From: Limanda limanda
Lineage: Eukaryota > Chordata > Actinopteri > Pleuronectiformes > Pleuronectidae
Direction: 5' to 3'
NCBI RefSeq assembly: GCF_963576545.1
Contig: NC_083646.1
Span: 20,767,989 to 20,831,988 of the forward strand
DNA length: 64,000 bases
Shown: positions 38,755-48,737 of the stretch, in pieces
Numbering within the stretch: the stretch's first letter is position 1
Layout of the letters: each line of letters starts with the position of its first letter
Program-made: the position numbers and the translations under genes
The notes under the pieces: model-generated
Database searches by the model: none
What the model was told of the DNA's origin: nothing
Seen by the model: the letters and a program-made list of their open reading frames with translations, nothing else

Positions 38755-40183
38755 TAGGGCTGTCAAAGTTAAAGCGTTAATCTATGAGATTATTGTGACC
38801 TAGATTAATGCAATAAAATATTTTAACGAAGTTAACGCAGCTTTGTTTACATCCGGTGTGCGGAAGAAAATTCAGCTCCTCGAGCAAGCTGCCAGCGTCG
38901 CGCTTCAAACACAGCCCGTCAAATGATAAGTCCCGTCTGAATGAAAGCACAGTAAACTGCACAAGGACAGCAAGAAGAGTTGCTAGTTCAAGATGTTGCC
39001 ACCCGGTGGAATTCTGCCTTGGAGGTTATCAAACGGATCCAGCGAAAAACAAGGGTCCGCTCGCTGCTACCCTGGCTCAGCGCTGGCTGAACTATATTTC
39101 TTTTATTTTGCCGTGTTTGTCTTATTTTGAAGGCCCACAGCAGGAACTTCTGGGGATTAGTGTAGCAGCGCACCCTTTATTATCTCAGAAGCAGATTCCC
39201 CCGGTCTGAGTGAGTTGTGTCGCTCTGTCTGTTAGTGTTTTAGTTAGTTTCTAATGGTTATTTTAGTGCATGAAACTGGTTTAGTAATATGCAACTTTTC
39301 TTTTGTAGATAACTGTGACTGTGTCCCGTTATATGTTACAGAAAATAAAGTTAAAGTGTTTCACTAAGCCTGAGTCAAGTGAAGTGAATGAAGAACGCAG
39401 CAGTGCAAACAGAGACCGTCACACAGGCAACTCCACTCTTTCTGTCCTCTCATGTGCATTTTTTTAATCTTCCTCGAACTGTGTGTGTGTTTGTGCGCCT
39501 GTTCGTGTGTGTAGTCCTACTCTGCGCGGCTGAAGCGCCGCGCAGCGCCAATAATATCACATACTTTTGCTGTTATCAGCCTGCAGTAAAAACCGCATTT
39601 AATCATTTTTTTCAAGCATATACTTACTTGTTGCTCCAACATTAACTGCAACAGCGTCCCAACGTTTGTATTTTTGCCTCATATGTGCTGAGGATCATAC
39701 AGCTCACTTTACTTCTCCACTTCAATTATTAATTTAATGTCATCCATCTTCAAGAACTTCTCCGCTGTTCGCTCCGTTCAATGTCGGGTGTGGAGGGTAA
39801 ATTACGTATTCTCCACTCAAGCCTATGTGGAGAATACGTATTCGTAATGGTGTCTCAAATACACCTTCTTTTTTTTTTTTACCTTTTACTAATCTGGATG
39901 TTTCACTGAAGAAAGAAGCAGTGTTATTGTTTCCAAGGACACAATTTATCATACATGATATTTAACGACCTGGCTGCCACTTTATAGGTAGGTGTTATAG
40001 GCCTGAGTCTCTTCGAAAACACAGCATTGTGTAAAATACAGGCTGTCTGAAGTGATTACTCGTTAATTCATTAGATTTAGTCTTTAGAAGAAAAATAAAC
40101 TTTTAATTGCGATTAATCGCGATTAATGAATTTCAAAATGTGAGATTAATTAGTTAATTTTTTTTAATCTATTGACAGCCCTA
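38755..40183. mobile_element. Non-autonomous hAT transposon, 1429 bp
   Basis: The ends are 12-bp inverted repeats TAGGGCTGTCAA, with a perfect 8-bp duplication GTTTTTAC at 38747-38754 and 40184-40191. Subterminal sequence is rich in TTAAT/ATTAA and contains GCGATTAATCGCGATTAAT near the right end. The interior has no transposase domain I can recognise; a 117-codon plus frame at 38856-39209 has no family resemblance. The block 39527-39840 is nearly the same as part of the other hAT element at 43284-44175. The right border abuts a retroposon-like repeat starting at 40189, so the insertion landed at the edge of an older repeat. Confidence 0.92.
39527..39840. repeat. Internal block shared with the second hAT element
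   Basis: About 310 bp beginning at a CTGAAGCGCC motif and ending in a perfect 14-bp stem hairpin (39803-39816 with 39827-39840, 10-nt loop). The same block, with roughly one in ten to fifteen bases changed by eye, occurs at 43561-43865. It may be a separate DNA transposon nested in both hosts or a module inherited from a common ancestor. Confidence 0.75.
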
Positions 40184-40188
40184 GTTTT

Positions 40189-40450
40189 TACCTCTACAGA
40201 GGAGATTGTGCTCAATCGTGTCGGTTTGTTTAATGTCAGCAGTTGCGAATAAACAATTGCACTGATTTGCACCAAACTGGTTGGAGAGATGGGTCATGTG
40301 TCAGGAAATAAACCATTGAATGTTGGTGTCAATCTGTTCAAAGCGGTCAGATCCTGGATCTTTGCTCAATGGAACATTTTCAACAATATATGGCCCTTGA
40401 TCTAAAAGAGTGGACTAACTGGTGTTGACATATACAAGCTTTAACATTTT
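40189..40450 (+). repeat. Teleost-type interspersed repeat, copy 1
   Basis: The order 'cctctacagaggag', 'gtgtcggtttgttt', 'caccaaactggttgg', 'gatgggtcatg' then 'ttcaacaatat' matches a family I recognise from many fish genomes, in which an open 'accaaacttggtgg' section is followed by 'gaacccatt..ttggtgc'. A second copy is at 49880-50150, covering the later part. The mechanism (SINE, LINE fragment or DNA element) is not clear to me. Confidence 0.5.
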
Positions 40451-41611
40451 TTTGTGAAATGATAATGTAATTTGATTTGTAATAATTCAAGTTCTGTCAT
40501 TCATGCAGGATGCCTATAGGTGCTTATAACATTGGACTCCTGGGGTTTGGGAATCGACAAGCAACCAACAGATAAATGATAATTTGAAGTGGCATACCAG
40601 GAAAGAGTGAACACTGCCTGGCTGTAAATATTTTGGTTTTTCTATAGTTAAGAAAAAACACACAACATATTCTTAAAACTCTTAAAATCTCTATCTAAAT
40701 GTGGCTGCTCCATGTATCTGAAAAGTAAAAGGGCAACACATAAGTCAAGTTTACAAAACTGGGTGGATATTGAGTATGAATGTCCAACCCATTGTGTTTT
40801 TTTTTAAACTTGTTTACCTCTCAACAACCTCGTTTTTCATTCAGGACTCACTCTGAGTTTTCTGGCTCGTGTCCATTTACCATTCGCAGTCCTCAGCTAA
40901 CAGCTGATCCAATCGCCTCTCCACAGAGTCGTCCTGCCAACTGAGACTATCTCGGGGACACCTGAGTGTGTTTCAGTGGGTCAGGTGTGATAGTGCCAGT
41001 CCAGCCATACAGGGTTGTTACACATTGACTTAATGTGTGTGTGTGTGTGGTCAAGCACATGTAAAGAGGTAATCTTTTGTGTTGGAATTGCACGGCCTGA
41101 AAAACAGCAGAGAGGGGTCAGGTGTGATACATCCTGCCTAGCTAGCTAACCTGGCTGAAAGTGTGTGTGTGTGTGCGTGTGTGTATGTGTGTGCGTCAGC
41201 TGTGGTAGTTGACCTGAGAATTTGGGGATTAGCATGGATTAATCTGAAACACTGACTTGCAGCGGGGGTGCCGCGTGACAGCTGATGACAAAACGCTCTT
41301 CAGACTATGATGACCGTATCCCCAGTGTGTCCCCAGTCCTGAGGCTCAACACATGAATCATGTTGACTGAACATCCACTACATGAATGTTGCGTGTTGCT
41401 GAATGCAGATCTGCCAGAGTTTGTCGCAGGACACAGAGATTGAATGAAAGTGTAGCTGCACATGAGCGTGTGTTTGTATGTGACAGACTGTAGTACCCCT
41501 AAGATAACAATCAGAAAACAACAGTCTTTTTTCTCCCCTTTTGTTGAGCTGCCCAGTTTGCACGCAACCTGCATCTCTGTTGCTTTATCTCTTTATCTTT
41601 CTCTTTGTCTG

Positions 41612-41640
<29 letters not shown>
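41612..41640. repeat. (CA)n microsatellite
   Basis: A short pure CA run of about 14 units. Confidence 0.9.
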
Positions 41641-41642
<2 letters not shown>

Positions 41643-42019
41643 TTGGTTTTAGTAAGATTTACCATTATTTATTTAACCTCTATTTATTTCCTGGACTAAA
41701 AGCTGAACCCTAAACATGACTTGCTGAACCCTAACCCATATTCTAACCCTGAACAGGGCCTTCACACATTCCTTTTTATGTGCTGACCTTTGACCTTTTC
41801 AGTTTAGTCTGAAACCCCCCTCCAAATCAAAAACAGGTGTTAAAGCTTACATGGACCAAAAAAAACTAACGATTACAATCACCAAATGGATAAAATGGTG
41901 CTGTCAAATGCATGCCCGTATACAAACCAATCAATTAAAGGTAGATTCAGCCCGTGCAGGTGATAATGACAGGATGTATTAATCTCATACAAAAGCACTT
42001 GTGTGAGGGAAGCATAGGC

Positions 42020-42118
42020 TTCAATGTGTATAAAACGTCCCCATGAGGAACACAAGTCCCCATAATGTGACTGTATAAACCGATTTAGGACCCCACAACG
42101 CGAGTAATACCTGGGTCA
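42020..42118 (-). repeat. Fragment of a common fish repeat ('gtggggacc' type)
   Basis: Read on the minus strand the order is 'gttgtggggtcc', 'cagtcacattatgggg' and 'acttgtgttcctcatgggg'. This fits a family with recurring TGGGGAC units that I recall from many teleosts. The borders are uncertain. Confidence 0.4.
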
Positions 42119-43560
42119 CACACCCAAAAAAGTGTAAGGATGTGTGTTGAGTGTGTCCAAATATCTGTGTGTTTGTGTCCAAGTGTGTGTGTGTGTGTGT
42201 GCTAAATCCTTGTTAATCTGACTGTACTCAATCACTGCGCTGTTGGCAGCACATCTGGACTGACCAGGCAAACTCAAGGGGCAATCCACCCTGAAAATCT
42301 GGGCCTGCTGCTGTCCACAATCCCCTTTCCACTGAAATGTGTATATGGGAGTTCTATTTTGAGATGGAATTTGTGATCTTGAAAAAAAAAAAAAGAAGAA
42401 GCCTGGCATCACAACTGATGAAGCACAGATATTAAAAAATGGCATGAACGGGTGAGTCAGCCTCGCAAAGAGAGCTTTACTGGTTTTATCCCTGAACTAG
42501 ACGACAAGCACACATTCTGTACAAATCATGTAGCTACACTTGCAAACACGGCAACACATGTCACACGCATAGAGCACTTGGCATACACACTGCTAAAATG
42601 CTTGGCTACAGCAATGGATACACAAGGTTGAGAATCACTGGAGTTGCACTATTCTTTTCCAATGAATGAAGAATGCTAATATGTTAAATTTGCAGACTAT
42701 TGGAAATATCCTGCCAAATACTTTGGCAAACTGTGTGAAGAACTAAGCTGCCAGTTCCTGGAAGGTGTCTTCATGGTGACAGATGGCTACACTGTATACA
42801 GTATAATATAAAATAGTAAAAAAAATCCTGGTACAAGAGATGTAAAACAAAAACATATAAAGCCACAACTAAGCATGCGGCATGATGTTGTTATCCACAT
42901 TTTCCAAAAGGCCTCTTGCTAATGTGGATCTACTTGTATTATTAGCAACAGCCTACATATTATATTCACTTACCGGTTCTGCCACAATGCCAGGCCTCAT
43001 TTATATCATTTATATAGCCTACCTAAAGATTCTGCTGCAGAGAAAATATTTGTTCACATTTCTTACAATGTTCAGGCATTGGCGCATGTTGTGTTCTGAT
43101 CTGTTGATTCCCTCAACACCTTCAAATAACCTTGTTAAACACCCAGAAGATGGTTTCACCTGAAGTTCAAGTCCTCACTTCTTCAATTAACTGAATGTGA
43201 AAAGATCAATGGGTAAAATGGGAAATGAAAATGGTAATTTTGCAACTTTAAACTGGATATCTTTTTTAATTGAAGATATACATCAGGGGTGCCCAATACG
43301 TCGATCGCGAAGGCAGTGTGGGTCGATCGCGACTGGACAAGAGGCAGTCACGTGGACGCTCCGGCGCACGTACCCACTTTTTTTTTTTTTTGCCGTCGCC
43401 GCCGCCGCCCCTGCCGCCGCCGCCACGCCCCCCGACCTGGACGATGTTGCGAACGTCAACGCGGCGGACTGCTCGTCACGCCGGGTTCAAACCGGATGCG
43501 GAAGCGACGCCGAAGCGCGCCGCGCTAATCCCTAGAGCGCCGGCGCTTTGCTGTTCACAC

Positions 43561-43865
43561 CGGACGCTGAAGCGCCACGCTAATAATATCACATACTTTT
43601 GCTGTTATCAGCCTGCAGTAAAAACGGTATTTAATCATTTTTTTCAAACATATACTTACTTGTTGCTCCAACATTAAATGCAACACAGCCCAACATGTGT
43701 CTTCTTTGTCTCATATGTGCTGAGGATCATACAACTCACTGTACTTCTCCACTTAAATTATTAATTTAATATCATCCATCTTCAAGAACTTCTCCGCTGT
43801 TTGCTATGTCGGGTGTGGAGGGTAAATTACGTATTCTCTACTCAAACCTATGTGGAGAATACGTA
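43561..43865. repeat. Internal block shared with the first hAT element
   Basis: The partner of 39527-39840, same orientation. It begins at CTGAAGCGCC and ends exactly after the GAGAATACGTA arm. Here the hairpin stem has one mismatch in the left arm. Sequence outside these borders is unrelated in the two elements. Confidence 0.75.
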
Positions 43866-44099
43866 GCCCCCCCTCTCTCTCTTTTTATCTATATGACTGC
43901 TTGTGGCTGGGCAGAGGGGGACATTTAATAATGTGATTGGTAAATGGTAAAATTAAATCTCCAGGACAACAGAAGGGGAATACAAACTATGGGATGCATA
44001 TTTAATCATTTATGTCATAAAAAATATGTTATCAATATCGTTTAAAATCATTTTTCAGTGTGTTTCCTGGCGCAAGAAAAAAGAGGGGGTACGTGCGCC

Positions 44100-44125
44100 G
44101 GGGGGGGGGGGGGGGGGGGGGGGGG
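44100..44125. repeat. Homopolymer G run (26 bases)
   Basis: Twenty-six consecutive G on the plus strand inside the hAT element. It is able to form G-quadruplex and its exact length is likely unreliable. Confidence 0.95.
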
Positions 44126-44184
44126 CTGGTCATTTCAAGAGTAGCTCACAAGCCTATAAAGTGTGGGCACCCCTGATATACATG

Positions 44185-44570
44185 ATGGAATACCTATTTT
44201 ATGGAATATGAGACAGTGCACTTTTTTAACTTTATTTCACAAAACAATCTGTGTCTGTGTCAAGTGTATACAGAATATAAAAAAATATAAGTGTTCGACA
44301 GTGAACCTTGACCATCTGAGATCATTTAACACAAAAAAATCCATCAGATAGGACACTGACCTCACTTTCAAATTGTGGCAGCGGCAGCTCGTAGAGGCAT
44401 CCGGTCACAATAAAAACTGCCACTGTTTTGTCAAAGCAGCTGCCGCGAGTTGAGGCAGCTGACAGTTGCCACAGCAGATCCCTCTCTCTTTGCGGTCTTG
44501 TAACACAACAACACTGAATACATTTATTCAGCCTAGAGAGAATAAATATAAATTGAGAGTGTGCCTGGTC
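44185..44570. other. Non-coding interval with imperfect inverted repeats
   Basis: TGTGGCAGCGGCAGCT (44375-44390) is echoed in reverse complement by AGCTGACAGTTGCCACA (44457-44473), giving an imperfect foldback of about 100 bp. It might be a degraded MITE, but no target duplication was found. Confidence 0.35.
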
Positions 44571-44575
44571 CTTAA

Positions 44576-45940
44576 TGTAGCAGGATGCGCCTTTAATTAG
44601 TGCTGCAGTACCGGCCTATCACGGTTGGTTGCGCTGTCTATAAAGGTTAGTGGTTGTGCACTGGGAGCCCTCTTGCCTTGGGGCTACAGACTGCCCCGCC
44701 TCCTGTTATCACCGCACCTGGCCGCCTCTCCTGATCGCCTTTTCAGCTGAGTCGTGCAGCTCGCCGTTGTTTGGTATGTAGTAGTTGTTTGCGTCTGTGT
44801 ACCTTCTAAACTTTGCACAAGTCCTCAACATTGGCTTCTATCCCTCAGGCAGTTCATTGGCCGGGTCTTCCTTCTCCCGTATCGGCCCCAATTGTAGGGC
44901 ATGCGAGTGTTTTCCTCCTCTGCCGGTTGCAGCGGGGAGTGATCAGCTGATCGATCGAGTGCACGTAATTGTGCTGCTCGACGCAAGTGATCCCCTTCCT
45001 CTCCTTTGATGTTCATTCAACTCCTGACGGTATGTGGATAAGATGACGCTAACTCAAGTTACCACAGTTGTTGTTCAGGGTTGACGTGTGTGTGTGCGGT
45101 TTCTGCCAGCACGTTTCCCCCCCCCCCCCTCTTCACGCTGCTGTTGGCCGGCTGCTGTTTTGCCCACTGGCTTATATAGCCAACACATCCATCCTACTCT
45201 GCATCTCCTACTGTGCTGTACCTGCCACCGAGTATGGTGACTGCTGCCTCATCTTTAGTCTCATCTTAATCTATTCAGTTAACCGACTTTTAACTGATCT
45301 TAATGATGATATTATTTGTGTGTGGTGGTTTGCTCTGCATGTTTTTGACCGACTTCTAACTGATCTTATTGATGATATTATTTGTGTGTTGTGGTTTGCT
45401 TTGCATGTTTTTGGTTTAATTCGTTTACTTAGTTATTTTGGTTTGGCTAAATTGCTTTACTTAATTATTTGGATTTATCAGTTTGGATAAATCTCCATTA
45501 CTTTTGATTTAATTTCTCTGTTAGTTTTCTTTTGTTTGTTGTGGTTTGCTTTGCATGTTTTTGGTTTAATTCGTTTTCTTAGTTATTTTGGTTTGGCTAA
45601 ATTGCTTTACTTAATTATTTGGATGTATCAGTTTGGATAAATCTCCATTACTTTTGATTTAATTTCTCCGTTAGTTTTCTTTTGTTTGCATTTATTGAGT
45701 TTGTTTAAGTTGAACACATTTTATTGTGAAGTCATGTTTAAAGATTATATATATATTAATTAAAAGGAATTGAAATTGTACGCTGGACCCAGTCTCAAGC
45801 TTTCATTAGTAGTGAACTTGTGTGCTTTAACTTTAAGGTTAATCTATCTCTCCAGGTGAAATTCCTGGGGTGGCGTTGCTGGCAACTTGTCACTAGTTCA
45901 ACTAAAACTTCATCTTATTGGTCCCTCAAAACGTCGAGTG
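44576..45940 (+). mobile_element. Possible degraded LTR retrotransposon 5' region (Gypsy-like)
   Basis: The stretch starts at a TGTAGCAGG that could be an LTR edge, followed by a TATAAAGG box (44640-44647) and a run of moderately GC-rich, non-coding sequence like an LTR and leader. Near the right end, 'attcctggggtggcg' (45861-45875) and then 'attggtccctc' (45918-45928) resemble the LTR end and primer-binding region that I associate with fish Gypsy elements. No gag or pol frame follows, and no second LTR copy was identified. The assignment is an inference from scattered motifs and the borders are approximate. Confidence 0.3.
45283..45690. repeat. Nested tandem duplications (66-bp and 150-bp periods)
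   Basis: A 66-bp unit starting CCGACTT(T/C)TAACTGATCTTA is repeated at 45283 and 45349. The next section, starting GTGGTTTGCTTTGCATG at 45391, is repeated with a 150-bp period at 45541 with only a few differences, up to about 45690. Because GTGGTTTGCT(C/T)TGCATG also occurs inside the 66-bp units, the two duplications overlap and share a boundary motif. The sequence is T-rich and non-coding; the 140-codon frame across it is not a recognisable protein. Confidence 0.85.
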
Positions 45941-46373
45941 CCACATTAAGATACTACTAACCTTGTTCCTTTGTAGTACTTCCATCTTCTTTGGTACAGT
46001 TGTAGTCAATAAATTCCTAAATGAGAAATTGCATCTCTGTGCATCATTGCCATCTTTGGGATATTCACCGTCTTATGTAGAATTAAAGGCAAGGACAAAA
46101 ATGTAAATTTTTCCTTTGGTTTATTTGAGTTTACTCAGGCACAGTGTCAGTCACACTGTAGCTCATGTTTCAACAGTAGCTGATACTGAAAATACACTCT
46201 TTCGATTCTTACCTATCCATAGACACCAAGATCATATCATATGAATTTGATAGATCTGGAGCTTTTCTTGATTCATTTTGAGTCCAACCCCCCGAGAGCT
46301 AATGTTTCAAAAAACTTTCATGAAACAGCAAATATCTCATTGTATAAATCACAAACAGTTTTAGTTGCTCTGA

Positions 46374-46505
46374 GACAGTGTAGCGGCAGTGACGACTGTC
46401 CCCAAACACTTATGGCAACAGTGGCAGCTGCCTCCAAACAGTGTGACAACAGTGGCAGATGCCAAACAGTGAGGCAACAAAGGCAGCTGCCCTTAAACAG
46501 TGCTG
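46374..46505. repeat. Short imperfect tandem repeat (about 36-40 bp units)
   Basis: Units built around 'aaacagtg', 'ggcaacagtggcagctgcc' and variants appear three to four times. This is a degraded minisatellite-like patch. Confidence 0.6.
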
Positions 46506-46599
46506 AATCAAAGCCAGGTACCAAACAATTGAAAACTTCATTAGCAAAGACAACAGCAGTCATAGACTTCTGTTCTGCAAATGGTCAATATATTCTTCA

Positions 46600-47610
46600 T
46601 ATGAGGTCCAACCAATTAAATCAACAGACTGTACATTAAGATGGTTACATATATAATACATTTTTGTTGTTTTTGTCTTTCCCTCAGGGCTGTTTTTCTT
46701 TTCTGTCCACTGCTTTCTTGACTCTTCACTGAGGATCCATACTTGGGCAGCCCTTTCTGAGAGTGGATCAAAATGCGTATACACTCTTGGTCGGCTGCTT
46801 GGCACTGACTGGTAAATTAGTTAGCCTGTTTAGTTAGTTACTGTTTCATGTAAATGTTCGAGATGCACAGCCACTCCACCTGGAGCTAACAACAACCCTT
46901 TTTATACCCTACAGTCTTCATTTGTTTGCTGAAGATTGCAGTCCCAGGAGATTGGAAGTGGATCTGAGTCGCCACAGCATGACCACATTGAGCTGCCACT
47001 TGCTGTGTTTTCCATTTGCCCTGGACCTGCCTTCGCACAGTATGTCCAACATACTCCAGCTATATGACAGTTGTGGTGTTGTCGAATTCCCCGCGCAGGT
47101 TCGAGCCGAGCACACCTCTCTTTCCCCGAATCCTCACAGAGGACAAGGGTGGCGGTCAAGCTCACTCTTCACTTCATGGAGGAGAGGTGCAGCTTCCACT
47201 CACCTCAACAAGGAAACCTCCTCCAATCCAAGCTCTACCAACCTTCAAACAGCAACTGAGCTGTACCGCACAACAGGACCACAAAGGCAGGAGCCACAAA
47301 ACCAGCAAGACGACATCGCAGAACTTCGAACAGCACAGCAACCTTTTTTTCCCTTTCCATGGACGGGTAACACAACTGGGCTTTATAATTATACAAGGCT
47401 AAGCAAAGACTGTTTATTCGATTCGTTGTGATGTTTATACGTTTGATTTGTGTTGCTGTGATATTTTGGAAGTTATTTGAAAGTTAATGTTAGTTATGCT
47501 CTTCAGTCTTTCCTTGCATGCATCTAGTAACTTTCTCTAATTTGGCACAGACACACGCATATGTCAGCACCAATCTCTCTGACTCCCGCCACATGTTGTA
47601 AACATTCCAA
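46600..47610. other. Unassigned sequence left of an LTR
   Basis: This ~1 kb lies directly upstream of the polypurine tract and LTR, so it may be the 3' internal part of a degraded retroelement. A 169-codon plus frame (46922-47431) and an 87-codon minus frame (46902-47165) overlap, but neither has a reverse transcriptase, integrase, protease or capsid motif that I can see. No host exon was recognised. Confidence 0.35.
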
Positions 47611-48056
47611 AGGGGGGAGTCTGTTATCTTCAGAGTGGCTAACCGCCATTTTGGAAGAGCGCTGACTCACATAGACACACACACGCATACTCACATACAT
47701 ATCTTTATTTAGTAAGTACACCGTTAGTAATTTGTGTTTTTATACTTTGTTATATTCATAATAAATGTTTTTCTTTCACAAATGTTTTTTCATTAATGTT
47801 GCATAAGTGGATTTTGCCAACCTCTAGACTTTCAAGAACTCTATTTTCATCAATTTAACTAACTATCTATGTGGTAATTTTGGTTATAGTTATTAATGTA
47901 ATTGTTAGGTTCTAAAATTTGTAGGTAGTACTTTTATGAGACTTAATCAATAAATTGGCTATATTTTCCCTTCCTTTGAAGAGTGGTGCCCCGAAGTAAC
48001 TTTAATCTATTAAAGTTATTATTTAATATTAATAATTTTTATTTAGTTCTCTAACA
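47611..48056 (+). mobile_element. LTR with preceding polypurine tract
   Basis: An LTR-like unit of 435 bp (47622-48056) begins TGTTA and ends TAACA, a short perfect inverted repeat with the canonical TG...CA ends. It is preceded by AAGGGGGGAG (47610-47619), a typical polypurine tract for plus-strand DNA priming, so this would be the 3' LTR of a plus-oriented retroelement. An AATAAA lies at 47759-47764. The flanks (GAGTC and GCTTT) do not form a target duplication, as expected if it is a 3' LTR rather than a solo LTR. The matching 5' LTR was not found. The family is not determined. Confidence 0.5.
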
Positions 48057-48060
48057 GCTT

Positions 48061-48589
48061 TTCTCCCAGCAACCATCCTCTGAACCGGAAGAGGACATGG
48101 AAGAGCAAGACCAAGAAGCGGACCGAGAAGAAGACAGAGATGACAAAGACAACGACGGCAACAAAGACTACGACCCAGTGCGTGATGCTGCTGCAGATTG
48201 GTCATCGTGCCCGTCCTCGGAAGAAGAAGCAGAAGAAGAAGAAGGAGACCGATGCGAAGAAGAAGGAGAAGACCACAGCACAACAACAACAACAACCCAA
48301 GCATCCGGCCTCCTCCCTAGCCCTAGTCGCAGCCGTAGCAGCCTAGCTCAGGGCGAGGAAGAGGTGTCAGATATATCCAAAGAAAGAGGACTGTAAAACT
48401 CACACCGTGTGCCGCGGTTGTATCAAATACATTTGCAAGGTCTGCTCACTTGTCTACAGTATTGCCCTACGTGTGAATGCTTATATGTGGTGGGTTATGT
48501 GAGGGGACAACACAACAAGGGTTAGTTAAATCAGTGCCCAAACGCTCACAGCCAACAGCCAGGGGAAACAGGGACAACACAAGGGTTAA
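48061..48589 (+). mobile_element. Internally deleted piggyBac-like transposon, 3' end
   Basis: The right terminus reads GGGACAACACAAGGG followed by TTAA (48586-48589), the terminus form seen in fish piggyBac families, whose inverted repeats begin CCCTTGTGTTGTC next to a TTAA target. A near copy, GGGGACAACACAACAAGGG, sits internally at 48503-48521. Between 48070 and 48475 are the N-terminal acidic exon and the C-terminal cysteine-rich domain of a PGBD-type transposase, with the catalytic core missing. The left terminus was not found; an LTR unit lies directly to the left (ending 48056) and may have interrupted or replaced it. Confidence 0.65.
48070..48475 (+). pseudogene. PiggyBac (PGBD-type) transposase remnant, core deleted
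   Basis: A polypyrimidine stretch and CAG (48058-48069) precede an in-frame acidic region that begins Q-P-S-S-E-P-E-E-D, passes ATG at 48097 and runs to a stop at 48396. It is Asp/Glu-rich with a D-Y-D-P motif and a serine/glutamate patch, like the disordered N-terminus of piggyBac transposases. In another frame, 48356-48475 reads R-K-R-C-Q-I-Y-P-K-K-E-D-C-K then T-H-T-V-C-R-G-C and Y-I-C-K-V-C, the C-terminal cysteine-rich zinc-binding domain of the same family. The RNase H-like catalytic part (about 350-400 residues with the DDD triad) is absent. The product cannot be an active transposase. Confidence 0.6.
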
Positions 48590-48737
48590 GTCATTGGCAA
48601 TCTAAAGAAAACAGGTGATATGCTGTTTGTGTATGTATTTGTATTAATGTACTGTATATATATATTTGTCTTCAATTTTATTTATCTCTTCCAAAATTTC
48701 CCAATGTACACATGTGCCTGCTGTTTCTCTCATAGAT

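Larger units (their letters stand above)
40455..43275. other. Non-coding interval
   Basis: Holds short TG runs (41037-41049, 41160-41193, 42185-42201), a CA run (41612-41640), a patch of degenerate AACCCTAA-like units (41705-41752) and a probable repeat fragment (42020-42118). No exon was seen. Confidence 0.45.
43284..44175. mobile_element. Non-autonomous hAT transposon, 892 bp
   Basis: The ends are 12-bp inverted repeats CAGGGGTGCCCA, with a perfect 8-bp duplication ATATACAT at 43276-43283 and 44176-44183. The left third is very GC- and CpG-rich with paired CGATCGCGA motifs, a GCCGCC tract (43390-43432) and two diverged copies of a 'ttcaaaccgga..gcgaagcg' unit near 43488-43580. The middle (43561-43865) is the block shared with the hAT element at 38755-40183. 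The right part holds a 26-base G run. There is no transposase domain; the reading frames across the GC-rich part are compositional. Confidence 0.92.

Noticed and set aside
46922..47431. 169-codon plus frame as a retroelement or host protein
   Set aside because: No reverse transcriptase, integrase, protease, capsid or envelope-type motif could be identified; left as unassigned.
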